Positions 40,985 to 50,524 of a stretch of DNA of 64,000 nucleotides are shown here, in pieces. The position numbers were made by a program, and so were the translations under genes. How positions within the stretch are numbered: position 1 is the stretch's first letter; every line of letters begins with the position of its first letter. Below the pieces are notes generated by a model. That model was not told where the DNA came from. It saw only the letters and a list, made by a program, of their open reading frames with translations, and ran no database searches. The stretch is from Myxococcota bacterium (GTDB lineage Bacteria; Myxococcota_A; Polyangia; HGW-17), in contig JAHITJ010000250.1 of the NCBI GenBank assembly GCA_018817795.1, positions 1 through 64,000 of the forward strand, read 5' to 3'.

Positions 40985-41923
40985 CTAGAACGGCTGGGTG
41001 GCGATGCCGCGGATGCACTGGCGCATCACGACGAAGTCCAGGTCGGTGATGATGGAGTAGCCGATGCCGTTGTGGGAAAACAGCGCGACCATGCGGCCGC
41101 CGGGGGTGGTGCTGATGTAGTCTTCCTCGTCGGTCTTGTCGATGGCCTCGGTGCTGTTGAGCTCGACGAGGTCCGGGATCATGTCGGGGCGGAACATGAA
41201 GACCGTCACGCGCTTGCCCTGGACGTTGTAGAACAGTTGCACGGCTTCGCGGTCCTGGAAGCGGCTCATGCGGCCGCCCTCCATCTTTCCGCCCCAGGAG
41301 GCCAGTTGTGGAGGGGGCGTGTAGAAGCCGGACTTGGAGGCGTACCAGCGGGCGACCGAGTCCGAGTCAGGGGTCTGGATCTCGGCCGGCAGCGGCCGCA
41401 CGTGCTCGACGACCAGGTTCTCCATGACCTGCGGCGTGATGATCTTCTTCTTGAGGCGCGACAAGGCCGGCGAGGAGAAGCGCCTCATGGTGTTGGCGCG
41501 GGAGGGGTTACCGGCGGCCACAGGGGCGACGGCCGTCACCTGTGGGGCGTCGGCGGTCTCCATGGCCACCTCGACGGGCACGGGGGCGCCGGGCCGGGGC
41601 GCCGGGGGGCCCTGAAGGAAGGCAAAGCCGCCGTAGATCGCCAGGGCGAACACGGCCGTGGCGGAGCCCAGGCGCAGCAGGTTGAACGCGAACTCGCGGC
41701 CGGCAGAGGCGGTGATCTGCGAGCGGATCAGCACGGCCAGGTCATGGGGTGCCTTGTCCAACTCGACACGGCGCACCAGGTCCTTGATTTCCTGCGCCTC
41801 CTCGAAGACGGCCGTGCAGCGGCGGCAGTGCTTGACATGCTCCTCCACCTCGTGTCTGTCCTGCCGGGAGATCTCGGCGTCGATGTACAGGGTGATCAGT
41901 TTTTCGACTTCGCGGCAATCCAT
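40985..41923 (-). CDS. Anti-sigma factor with zinc-finger (zf-HC2-like) and TM
   Basis: MDCREVEKLITLYIDAEISRQDRHEVEEHVKHCRRCTAVFEE; TM LGSATAVFALAIYGGFAFL; directly downstream of ECF sigma. Confidence 0.85.
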   Translation of the reverse strand: MDCREVEKLITLYIDAEISRQDRHEVEEHVKHCRRCTAVFEEAQEIKDLVRRVELDKAPHDLAVLIRSQITASAGREFAFNLLRLGSATAVFALAIYGGFAFLQGPPAPRPGAPVPVEVAMETADAPQVTAVAPVAAGNPSRANTMRRFSSPALSRLKKKIITPQVMENLVVEHVRPLPAEIQTPDSDSVARWYASKSGFYTPPPQLASWGGKMEGGRMSRFQDREAVQLFYNVQGKRVTVFMFRPDMIPDLVELNSTEAIDKTDEEDYISTTPGGRMVALFSHNGIGYSIITDLDFVVMRQCIRGIATQPF

Positions 41924-41942
41924 GATTCCTCAACTCCTCGCA

Positions 41943-42518
41943 CTAGAACGGAATGATCTGACCCGATTTCGTGGTCGTGGCCTCGTCGGTCTGATTCATG
42001 TTCAAGATGATTTCCTTCATCCGCTTGCGCGCCCGGAACAGCCGGCTCATCACCGTGCCGATGGGACACTCCATGATTTCGGCGATCTCCTGATACGAGA
42101 ATTCGTGCACATCGCACAGCACCAGGGGCAGGCGGAAGTCCGCCGGCAGCTGGTCCAGCGCCTGCTGCAGTTCCTGGGCGAGCAGGCGGCGCTCCCCGGC
42201 GCCGGAGCGGGAGTCGGGATCTGCGGTCGCGTTGATCGTCACGTCGTCGAACGAGGAGAACATCGCCGCGTTGCGCTTGCGCTCGTTGTAACTGTCGTAA
42301 AACAGGCGGGTCATGATGCGGAACATCCACGCCTTGAAGTTGGTGCCGCGCTCGAACGTGTCGAAATATTTGAACGCCTTGAGGTAGGAGTCCTGCACGA
42401 GATCCCGGGCCACTTCCTCATTGCGCGTGAGTTTCATGGCCGTGCCGTACAGGGGGTCCATCACGGGCGATGCCAGGGTCATGAATTCCTTGGAGCGATC
42501 TTTCTTCCAGCCAAGCAC
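41943..42518 (-). CDS. ECF-family RNA polymerase sigma factor
   Basis: EEVARDLVQDSYLKAFKYFDTFERGTNFKAWMFRI; FSYQEIAEIMECPIGTVMSRLFRARKRMKEI; GTG start with AAAGGAGG SD. Confidence 0.93.
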   Translation of the reverse strand: MLGWKKDRSKEFMTLASPVMDPLYGTAMKLTRNEEVARDLVQDSYLKAFKYFDTFERGTNFKAWMFRIMTRLFYDSYNERKRNAAMFSSFDDVTINATADPDSRSGAGERRLLAQELQQALDQLPADFRLPLVLCDVHEFSYQEIAEIMECPIGTVMSRLFRARKRMKEIILNMNQTDEATTTKSGQIIPF

Positions 42519-42627
42519 TAGGGCCTCCTTTGCCGAACCCGGCATGGCTTGGTGAGCCACAGGGCGGTTCCGGCAGTCGTGGAAACGCAGTCACCACAGG
42601 AATTATTCCTGCGCGACGGGAGGATTT

Positions 42628-43521
42628 TTACCATGGAATGTGCTCCAGGGACCAGGCCTGGTTGCGCGCGAGGCGCCAGGCAGGAGCCGCAGCGAACACG
42701 GCGTCGCGCCAGGGCGGTTGCTTCCAGAACGCCGGGATCTGCACGGCCGCCACAGTCTGTTCGTAAAAATCGCAATTATATTTCGGCCCGACATGGGGGC
42801 AGATCGCCACGCAGGTCTCGCAGCCGAAGAAACGCCCCCCTCCCACGGACCGGAGCTCCGGCGGCGGAGCTTCCTTCGCAGCGGTGGTCCAGTAGCTCAG
42901 GCAGCGACGGGCGTCCAGATGGCCGTCTTTGGAGAGAGCCCCTCCGGGACAGTCCCGGATACAGCGATTACACTGAGCGCAGCTCCGGGGTGCAGGATCC
43001 GTGGGCGTGATTTCAAGATCAACCAGCAGCTCGCCGAGCACCACGTTGGGACCTACTCCAGGAACGATCAGGCAGGTGTTGGTGCCGATGAAGCCCAGTC
43101 CGGCCTGCACAGCCAGATGACGCTCCGGAAGCGGGGCCGTGTCCACACAGACACGCCACCGGCAGGCGATGTGTTCGTTTAGTTGTTTCGCAACTATTTC
43201 CAGAACCCGCCGCACCCGGACGTGATAATCCTCGCCCATGGCGTAGCCTGCAATGGCCGGCGGGGGCGACGGGGGCGACTTCACGTCGTAGGGAAACGCC
43301 GCGCAGAGGATTGAGCGTACCCCCGGCATCACGTTTTCGGGATCTTCCCGCAGGGTCAAATGTTCTTTGATATATGACATCCCCGCGGCGTTCCCGGCGG
43401 TGATCCAGGCATGGGCCTCGTCGGGCACGCTCATCCGCCGGGCGCTCACCACACCCGAGGCCACGGCCCCTGCGGCCTCGAGTGCTTGGAGGATCCAGAT
43501 CTGCAACGAGTCCGGGGTCAT
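42628..43521 (-). CDS. queG: Epoxyqueuosine reductase QueG-like
   Basis: CVDTAPLPERHLAVQAGLGFIGTNTCLI; CAQCNRCIRDCPGGAL and FFGCETCVAICP 4Fe-4S motifs. Confidence 0.85.
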   Translation of the reverse strand: MTPDSLQIWILQALEAAGAVASGVVSARRMSVPDEAHAWITAGNAAGMSYIKEHLTLREDPENVMPGVRSILCAAFPYDVKSPPSPPPAIAGYAMGEDYHVRVRRVLEIVAKQLNEHIACRWRVCVDTAPLPERHLAVQAGLGFIGTNTCLIVPGVGPNVVLGELLVDLEITPTDPAPRSCAQCNRCIRDCPGGALSKDGHLDARRCLSYWTTAAKEAPPPELRSVGGGRFFGCETCVAICPHVGPKYNCDFYEQTVAAVQIPAFWKQPPWRDAVFAAAPAWRLARNQAWSLEHIPW

Positions 43522-44271
43522 TCAGAGCTCCCACACCTCCCCGTCGTCGGGGAAGGACAGGTCCGGCGGGAGGGATCCGGACTCCGCGGCGACCGCGGCG
43601 GTGGCGTCGTCGGTGTGGATCGCGGCCACGCGACGGGCGCCCAGGGCCGGCAGCGCGTCGACGAGCTCCCGGGCATGGATGTGGATTGGCACGATGGGCG
43701 TGGGCAGCGTACACTCCACGACGAGCACGTCGGCTCCCCGGGCCAGCTCGTACAGGGCCGGACAGAGCACTGTGTCGCCTGAGAACGCCACCGTGGTCTC
43801 CGCGGTCTGCAGCCGGAACCCCAGGGACTCGGGTTTGTGCTGCATGCTGTAAGGTGTGATCCGCCAGTGCGTGTTGTCCCAGGTGGCCAGGTCGCCTTCC
43901 GGATCCCACTCGTGAACGCGCAGGTCGAACGGCAGCCCCCAACGGTCGTACATCAGGGCGCACAGGGCGTCGAAATGGGTCCGCAGCCCTACGGGACCCA
44001 GCAGATCCAGGGGCTGTGTGCGCCGGGCGATGCTCTGGTAGTACATCAACAGAAACGGCAGCCCGGCGAGGTGGTCCCCGTGAAAATGCGTGATCGCCAC
44101 TGCCCGCAGGCGCTCCAGGTCCACTCCGAAGCGGTGGGCATGGGCCATGAACGATGGTCCGCAGTCCACCAGCAGCGCACCGGAGTCGTCCTCGAACCAG
44201 GTCGCCGCCTGCCCGCGGCCGTCCAGGCACACGGCGTTGCCGGTCCCCAGGAACCGAAGATGGGGTCTCAT
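43522..44271 (-). CDS. MBL-fold metallohydrolase (RNase Z-like)
   Basis: LRFLGTGNAVCLDGRGQAATWFEDDSGALLVDCG; AITHFHGDHLAGLPF; VAFSGDTVLCPAL. Confidence 0.9.
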   Translation of the reverse strand: MRPHLRFLGTGNAVCLDGRGQAATWFEDDSGALLVDCGPSFMAHAHRFGVDLERLRAVAITHFHGDHLAGLPFLLMYYQSIARRTQPLDLLGPVGLRTHFDALCALMYDRWGLPFDLRVHEWDPEGDLATWDNTHWRITPYSMQHKPESLGFRLQTAETTVAFSGDTVLCPALYELARGADVLVVECTLPTPIVPIHIHARELVDALPALGARRVAAIHTDDATAAVAAESGSLPPDLSFPDDGEVWEL

Positions 44272-46256
44272 TGGACGGGAACCAACACCAGCGCCTGGCG
44301 CGGCCCGAGGGTGAGATCGAGGGTGCCGTTGGTGCCGGCGGTGAACTGGGCGGCCTCGGCGTCGGTGCAGACGTGATCCTCGCAGTACACGTTCTTCAGG
44401 CGGGTGCCCTGCGGAAATCCGGTGGGCATCGCCGTGTTGGAGTACGAGTGCGTGTAGGAGGTCAGGGTGTCGGATGCATTGATCACGACCAGGGCGGTCT
44501 GGCCGGAGTACACGCGCTCGAAGGCGAGGATGCCGCGGTCGGGGTTGAGCGGGAAGCCGCCGCCGTCGAGCTGGTTGTTGTCCGAACGCACCGAGCTCAC
44601 CCACCGGATGGCCGCGCCGCCGCGCCGCAGGGCCGGATAGGTCTTGCGCAGCGTGATCAGCGTGCGGATGCGGGCGAACGTGGGGTTTTCCGTGTTGAAG
44701 ATCCCGTACCGGCCGCCGGACTCCCGCGCCGGCATGTTGGCGGGCTCGAACATGTCCTCGCGGTTCATCGGGTCGTTGCCGCCGGAGAACTGCTGCTCGG
44801 TGCCGTAGTAGATGCAGGGGATGCCGTCCCAGGTCAGCAGGTACACCAGGGCGCTGTGCAACGCCGCCTTGGCGCGCTCGCTGTTCATCGTCTGGGAGAC
44901 GTCATACAGGAAGCGCGGCACGTCATGGTTGTCCATGAAGTTGACCAGCAGCGAGCGCGGCGAAATGAGGTTCCCGTTGTCGTCCTTGGGACCGTTGGCG
45001 TTGCCCGACGCGGCGTAGCCGGGGTGGCCGTCGACGCCGTTGAGCCGGTCGTTGAGCAGGCTCTCCACGCCGGCGGTGGCGTTGCCGTACTTGAACACGC
45101 TGTCGAACACCTGGAACTTCTGGGAGAAGTAGAACACGCCGTCGAACATGTCGCCGCCGGTGTAGGAGGCCAGCAGCCAGTCGCTGCCCGTGAAGGCCTC
45201 GCCGAAGATCAGGAAGTTGTCCTTGCCCAGCTCCTCGACGGCGTAGTCGCGGATGGCCTTGTTGAACTTCTTCCAGAACGGGTAATCCACGTGCTTGACC
45301 GTGTCGATGCGGAAGCCGTCGAAGTCGGCCACCTTGATCCAGTACTTGAACACCTTGATCATCGCTTCGGTCACGTCGTCGCGTTCGGTCGCCAGATCCT
45401 TGAGACCTCCGGGGAAGTCGCCGAAGACCTCCTGTTCGCGGATGTAGTTGTAGCACGCCGAGCCGTCCTCGTAGGCCGAACCCGCCAGGCCGAGCTCGTC
45501 ACAAGCGGCCTGCTCGCGACCCCACACGGTGACGCGGCCGCGGCGATGGAACCACAGTTCGTTGTGGAACTCGGCCGGGTTGGGCGCCATGCGGTTGATC
45601 CCGGGCATGTCCAACCAAATGACCGGTGCCGGACCGCTCTCGCCCAGTGATGTCCAGCCCTGGATGCCGCGGGTGTCATAATCCGGATCCCACTCGGTGA
45701 TGCGCTCCAGCGGCGAGCTCATTCCCGAGCCCATGAGGGTGTCGTCGGGGGAGCCGTTGCCGTTGATGTCGTAGAAAAACAGTTGTCCCACGTGGTTGGT
45801 GACCACGTCCAGGATGACCTTGATGTTCCGTTTGTGTGCCGCGTCGACGAGGCGGCGCAGGTCGGTGAGGTTGCCGAAGTGCGGGTTGACCGCCAGGAAG
45901 TCCTGGGTCCAGTAGCCGTGATAGGAGGCGAAGCCCGCGTCCTCCTCGACGTTCTTCACCACGGGGCTGATCCACAGCGCCGTGATGCCCAGGTTCTCCA
46001 GGTAGTCCATGCGATCGATCAGGCCCTGCCAATCACCCCCGTGGTAGCGGGCCATGGCGCGCCGGTCGACGTTGTAGTCGTTGTTCACGTCACCGTTGTC
46101 GAAGCGGTCCACGAGCACCTGGTAGATGATCTCGTCCCGCCAGTCACCGACCTCGACCTTCGTGACGAACCCGCGTCCGAGGATGGACTCGGGATCGGTT
46201 TCCACGCAGCCGGAGATCGTCAGGGAAAATGCCAGGAACAGGAAAAAGCGTTTCAT
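44268..46256 (-). CDS. GH13 alpha-amylase family lipoprotein
   Basis: MKRFFLFLAFSLTISGCVETD lipobox; DEIIYQVLVDRFDNGD; DVVTNH; GFRIDTVKHVD; FMDNHDVPRF. Confidence 0.93.
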   Translation of the reverse strand: MKRFFLFLAFSLTISGCVETDPESILGRGFVTKVEVGDWRDEIIYQVLVDRFDNGDVNNDYNVDRRAMARYHGGDWQGLIDRMDYLENLGITALWISPVVKNVEEDAGFASYHGYWTQDFLAVNPHFGNLTDLRRLVDAAHKRNIKVILDVVTNHVGQLFFYDINGNGSPDDTLMGSGMSSPLERITEWDPDYDTRGIQGWTSLGESGPAPVIWLDMPGINRMAPNPAEFHNELWFHRRGRVTVWGREQAACDELGLAGSAYEDGSACYNYIREQEVFGDFPGGLKDLATERDDVTEAMIKVFKYWIKVADFDGFRIDTVKHVDYPFWKKFNKAIRDYAVEELGKDNFLIFGEAFTGSDWLLASYTGGDMFDGVFYFSQKFQVFDSVFKYGNATAGVESLLNDRLNGVDGHPGYAASGNANGPKDDNGNLISPRSLLVNFMDNHDVPRFLYDVSQTMNSERAKAALHSALVYLLTWDGIPCIYYGTEQQFSGGNDPMNREDMFEPANMPARESGGRYGIFNTENPTFARIRTLITLRKTYPALRRGGAAIRWVSSVRSDNNQLDGGGFPLNPDRGILAFERVYSGQTALVVINASDTLTSYTHSYSNTAMPTGFPQGTRLKNVYCEDHVCTDAEAAQFTAGTNGTLDLTLGPRQALVLVPVQ

Positions 46257-46274
46257 GAGTGACCTCCGGAGTCC

Positions 46275-47843
46275 CTATTGATAGGTCGACGAATTGAACC
46301 ACCACTCGGCGCTGATGCCGACGAAATGCTCGATCGTGCGCGTGCGCCGGTAGTCCATGCGATGGTACCACAGGCGGGCGTCCTCGTCGGGCATCGCGAT
46401 TGTGTAAAACAGGCGGACCGCCGGCCTGGAGTAGGTGTCGGGGCCGGAGATCCAGGTCGGCAGGATGGAGATCTTCCACACTGACGGATGGGCGGGCAGA
46501 TCCGTCTCCGGGTGCAGGCCGGCGCGTTCGGTGCGCTGATACGAGAACTCCGCGCCCAGCGCGAACTGGCGTCCGACGAGCTCGGGCACGAACAGCATCG
46601 GGCGCAGGGCCACGACCAGCTCGTTGCCGTCGTCCCAGTCATGGGTCATGCCGTCGGCGTCCTCAAACGTGCGCCAGTACGCTCCCAACTGGACGCCCAG
46701 GCGGCCCGGGAGCACGTAGTTGCCCACCAGGGCCAGCACAAAGTCGCGGGCGGTCGAGGCGCTGTAGTCGGTCCCCAGGTCGGGCATGTAACCCAGACCC
46801 AGCGGCTGCGAGAACTCGCCGTAGGCTGCGATGCCGGATGCGTAGCGTGCGAACACGTTGACGAACGAGTGTGGGGAGAAGCCCCACAGGCCTCCCTGAA
46901 GGCCGACGACGTAGCCGCTCTCGGCGGGCAGGTCGATGCGCTCCTCGGGCTCGCCCAGCGCGTTGTAGGTGCCCTGGGGGAGCTTGTGGAACTCCCCGTA
47001 GCCCTTGATCTTGAAGCCCAGCGTGTCGTTGACCTGATGCCAGAACTCGAGCTTGGCCGAGGCGATGAAGCGCTGCCGGTTGAGCGTCGCGATCGTCGTC
47101 TCTCCAACCGTCGGCGTGTTGACCACCTCCTCCTGGTACTGGTACGGGCCGAGCACGCGATTGGTGCCCACGTGGAGGCCTCCGCGCAGCGGCCGGCGGT
47201 CATACCAGACACCGGCACCCAGCGTATTGAGGTTGTCCAGCGGCCAGAAGTCGAGCAGGTAGATGTCATCACCGCGGTACATGCGGGAACCGGCCCAGAA
47301 CGAGACGCCCGGAAGCGCCTGCGGGGTCATTTCAAGGTACAGGTTGCGCACGGCCATCCCCGACTCCCACGAGCCGTTGTAATGGAACAGGCTGTCGTTG
47401 AGGGCCAGCGTGGCAACCATCTTGGAGCGCAGGCCGCGCATCGGATGCAGCCGGTAGTACAGATCCAACTCGACATAGGTGCTCTCCTCGAGCCGGGGTC
47501 CGTGGCCGGTGATGTTGACCGGATACACCGGCTCCCCGTCCATGTTGGTGCCCAGCGTCACGCGGCCATAGGATCCAAAGCCGAAGCCGCTGCGCTCGCG
47601 GGGCTGCAGCGGCACATGCAGGCGCAGGGGGCGGATGTCCTTCAGGGCGCCGGGCTTCTCCGCCGGCGGGGGATCCTGCCTGGCAGGTTCCACGGTCAGA
47701 GGTTTTTCCTCCGGGACCAGAGCGGCCGCCGGCGTGGCATCGGAGGTTGGTGTGGAGACGACGACGTCCCCTGGCGGCTCGGATCCCGACTGCGGATCAG
47801 CACCCCAGAACAACAAAACAAGAAGTCCGGTGAAAATGGCCAT
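46275..47843 (-). CDS. Outer-membrane carbohydrate porin-like protein
   Basis: MAIFTGLLVLLFWGADPQSG signal; SYGRVTLGTNMDGEPVYPVNITGHGPRLEESTYVELDLYY; alternating beta-rich sequence; beside the amylase gene. Confidence 0.7.
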   Translation of the reverse strand: MAIFTGLLVLLFWGADPQSGSEPPGDVVVSTPTSDATPAAALVPEEKPLTVEPARQDPPPAEKPGALKDIRPLRLHVPLQPRERSGFGFGSYGRVTLGTNMDGEPVYPVNITGHGPRLEESTYVELDLYYRLHPMRGLRSKMVATLALNDSLFHYNGSWESGMAVRNLYLEMTPQALPGVSFWAGSRMYRGDDIYLLDFWPLDNLNTLGAGVWYDRRPLRGGLHVGTNRVLGPYQYQEEVVNTPTVGETTIATLNRQRFIASAKLEFWHQVNDTLGFKIKGYGEFHKLPQGTYNALGEPEERIDLPAESGYVVGLQGGLWGFSPHSFVNVFARYASGIAAYGEFSQPLGLGYMPDLGTDYSASTARDFVLALVGNYVLPGRLGVQLGAYWRTFEDADGMTHDWDDGNELVVALRPMLFVPELVGRQFALGAEFSYQRTERAGLHPETDLPAHPSVWKISILPTWISGPDTYSRPAVRLFYTIAMPDEDARLWYHRMDYRRTRTIEHFVGISAEWWFNSSTYQ

Positions 47844-48004
47844 GTAAAAACCTCGTTTCCCGGCCACGGAGACTAATCAAAAACCGGCTGTGGGTCAACG
47901 CATTCACCGTTTCCGGCGCAAAAACACCGCTCGCGGTCGGAGGCGGGCGCCGTGGAACCGACGAAGACCCTGGAATTTCGATATTTATCAATGACTTTTC
48001 TTGT

Positions 48005-48020
48005 TGGCACATCCCTTGCG
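48005..48020 (+). promoter_or_regulatory. Candidate sigma-54 (-24/-12) promoter
   Basis: tTGGCACatcccTTGCGa; GG (48006-48007) and GC (48018-48019) separated by 10 nt; 72 nt upstream of the comEA-like start. Confidence 0.75.
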
Positions 48021-48091
48021 AATGAGAAGTCCGTCCGGCAATGGGGCCGGATCGAAAACCCAACGTTCAGTCACCCTGAAGGAGAAATCAC

Positions 48092-48457
48092 ATGCACCGC
48101 AAATCCTGGTCCCTGTTTTCCGCCGCCGTCCTCACCCTCGTTCTTGCACTGGGCTCGCTGGGCCACGTCCGTGACGCCCACGCTGCCAAGAAGAACGTCA
48201 ACCGCGTCGAGATCTCGGGCGTGGTGAACATCAACACCGCGCCGGAGGCCAAGCTGCGCCTGCTGCCGGGCATCGGGCAGAAGAAGGCCCAGTCCATCAT
48301 CGCCTACCGCACGCAGAAGCCCTTCATGCAGCCCGAGGAGTTGATGAAGGTCAAGGGCATCAACCTGAAACTGTTCCAGAAGATCAAGGATTTCATCGCC
48401 ACCGCCGGGGACACCAGCATCGTCCGGCGCAAGGTCCCCGTCGAGTCGGCCAACTGA
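48092..48457 (+). CDS. ComEA-like exported helix-hairpin-helix protein
   Basis: Signal peptide; GVVNINTAPEAKLRLLPGIGQKKAQSIIAYR...FMQPEELMKVKGINLKLFQKIKDFI. Confidence 0.9.
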   Translation: MHRKSWSLFSAAVLTLVLALGSLGHVRDAHAAKKNVNRVEISGVVNINTAPEAKLRLLPGIGQKKAQSIIAYRTQKPFMQPEELMKVKGINLKLFQKIKDFIATAGDTSIVRRKVPVESAN

Positions 48458-48601
48458 CGCGGAAAAGCCGGGATTCCCGGCCTCCTGTGAGCGGCCCGGC
48501 CGGACGGCCAGATGGAAATGATTTTTCCCCGCATCCAAACCACTGGAATGCATTATAAAATATGGTATGGTTCGGTCGGGTCCGCAAACCAGGAGTATGC
48601 C

Positions 48602-50524
48602 ATGAAACACCATCTTATCGCTCCCCTGCTCTTTCTGATCGCATTCATTCCGTCCGCCTGCGACGATTCGGGCAGCAACAAACCCTTCAACAGCAACAAC
48701 AGCAACAACGGAGAGTGCGCGCCCGGTACCATCGAGTGCGATGGCTGGACCGCCCGCACCTGCCAGGCCGACCACACCTGGAGCGAAGAGCTATGCCCGG
48801 TCAACTGTGTCTACGGAGAGGGCTGTGTGGCTTGCTCGGAGGGTGAGCGGTACTGCCAGGACAACACCGTGATGCAGTGCAACTCCAGCAATGAGCTGGA
48901 GCCCGTGATGGACTGCCCCGAGCAGGAGGCCTGCCTGTTCGGCCAGTGCGTCAACCGCTGCCATCCCTCGATGCTCACCACCTCCAACGTGGGATGCGAG
49001 TTTTGGGCTGTGGATCTCGACAACGAGGCCGTCGTCACCATGATGGGCACCAACGACGCGGCCGCCCAGCAGTACGCGGTGGTCATCGCCAACGTGAACA
49101 ACTTCCCGGTGACGGCCTACGTGTACAAGAACGTCGCCCGCTTCGGCGAGCCTGTGGCCGAGACGGCCGTCCAGCCCGACAACGACATCGGCATGCCCAT
49201 CCAGGTCGCCGCCAAGAGCCTGGTGCAGATCGACCTGCCCCAGCGCGAGGTCGACGGCTGCATGGGCCAGAACGGTTCGTACGAAATGTACTCGGGCCCG
49301 GGGACCTTCGTCTCCTCGCACGCCTACCGCGTCGTCACCGATGGCCCCGTGGTCGCCTACCAGTTCAACCCGATCATCCAGCAGTTTTCCAACGACGCCT
49401 CGATCCTGATCCCGACCCAGGCCCTGGGCCAGCACTATTACGTCCTGGGCGCTCCCACCGCCAACCCGTTCAGCATGGCGGGGTTCACCCAGGAGTCCAT
49501 CCCTGACCACACCTCGGTGACCATCATGGGCGTGATGCCCAACACCATCGTCAACGTCTACACCACCCACAAGGTGATGGCCTCCGGCGGCGACTCCGGC
49601 CTCGTGATCCCGGAGACGGAGAAGGGTGGCATGATCACCTTCACCCTCGGACCCTACGACGTCGTAAACCTGGAGAGCTGGCAGGCCGAGAACGTCGACC
49701 AGATGGATCCCACCGCAGTCCAGGCCGCCATGGAGACTGACGGGGACTTCACCGGCACCCGCATCGAGAGCACGGCCCCTGTGGCGGTCTTCTCCAGCCT
49801 TGAGCGCGGCGGCGGCGCCCTCGGCGTGCAGATTCCGGATCCGCCCGGCTGGGACGGCGAGACCTGCTGCACCGATCACCTGGAACAGCAGATGTTCCCG
49901 ACCCAGGCCCTGGGCTGGAACTACGTCATCAGCCGCAGCCCGGTGCGCTCCACCGACGGCAATTACAAGGAGCCGGACATCTACCGCGTGCTGGCCACCG
50001 AGAACGGCACCGTGGTCAACACCAGCCTGTCAGCCCCCTTCAACTCGTTCACCCTCAACGCAGGCGAGTTCGAGGCCTTCTACGCCCAGGAGGGCTTCAC
50101 CCTCACGGCCACCGGCGGCGCGGTCATGGTCGGCCAGTTTCTCGTCAGCCAGGGCCTGGTGCCCGGCGGCATCGGCGACCCGTCGTTCATCGTGTTCCCG
50201 GCCGCCGATCAGCACCGCGACTCCTACGTCTTCCTGATCCCGGATACCTTCCAGGACAACTACATGGTCGTAGTGAAGCCCGACGGCACCGACATCATCC
50301 TCGATGGCGCCTCCCTGGGCGAGTTTCCGGCCAACTGCACCACCGCCAACATCGGCATGCTGGACACGACCAACTACAGCCAGATCACCTGCCGCCTCGC
50401 GGAGGGCATCCACACCATCGAGTCGTCCAATCCGGTCGGCCTCTCCGTGTACGGATACTACAACGTCGGCTCCTACGCCTATCCCGGCGGCTCCGACGTG
50501 AAGATCATCAACCCCATCGAATAA
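48602..50524 (+). CDS. IgGFc-binding-like lipoprotein with Cys-rich N-terminus
   Basis: MKHHLIAPLLFLIAFIPSACDD lipobox; Cys-rich GTIECDGWTARTCQ...; IgGFc_binding-like region (NVYTTHKVMASGG..., SQGLVPGGIGDPSFIVFPAADQHRDSYVFLIP). Confidence 0.85.
   Translation: MKHHLIAPLLFLIAFIPSACDDSGSNKPFNSNNSNNGECAPGTIECDGWTARTCQADHTWSEELCPVNCVYGEGCVACSEGERYCQDNTVMQCNSSNELEPVMDCPEQEACLFGQCVNRCHPSMLTTSNVGCEFWAVDLDNEAVVTMMGTNDAAAQQYAVVIANVNNFPVTAYVYKNVARFGEPVAETAVQPDNDIGMPIQVAAKSLVQIDLPQREVDGCMGQNGSYEMYSGPGTFVSSHAYRVVTDGPVVAYQFNPIIQQFSNDASILIPTQALGQHYYVLGAPTANPFSMAGFTQESIPDHTSVTIMGVMPNTIVNVYTTHKVMASGGDSGLVIPETEKGGMITFTLGPYDVVNLESWQAENVDQMDPTAVQAAMETDGDFTGTRIESTAPVAVFSSLERGGGALGVQIPDPPGWDGETCCTDHLEQQMFPTQALGWNYVISRSPVRSTDGNYKEPDIYRVLATENGTVVNTSLSAPFNSFTLNAGEFEAFYAQEGFTLTATGGAVMVGQFLVSQGLVPGGIGDPSFIVFPAADQHRDSYVFLIPDTFQDNYMVVVKPDGTDIILDGASLGEFPANCTTANIGMLDTTNYSQITCRLAEGIHTIESSNPVGLSVYGYYNVGSYAYPGGSDVKIINPIE

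Noticed and set aside
39535-41049. 504-aa plus-strand ORF
   Set aside because: Antisense to preT-like and extending across the intergenic gap; no homology features.
44154-45650. 498-aa plus-strand ORF
   Set aside because: Antisense shadow of the GH13 amylase gene.
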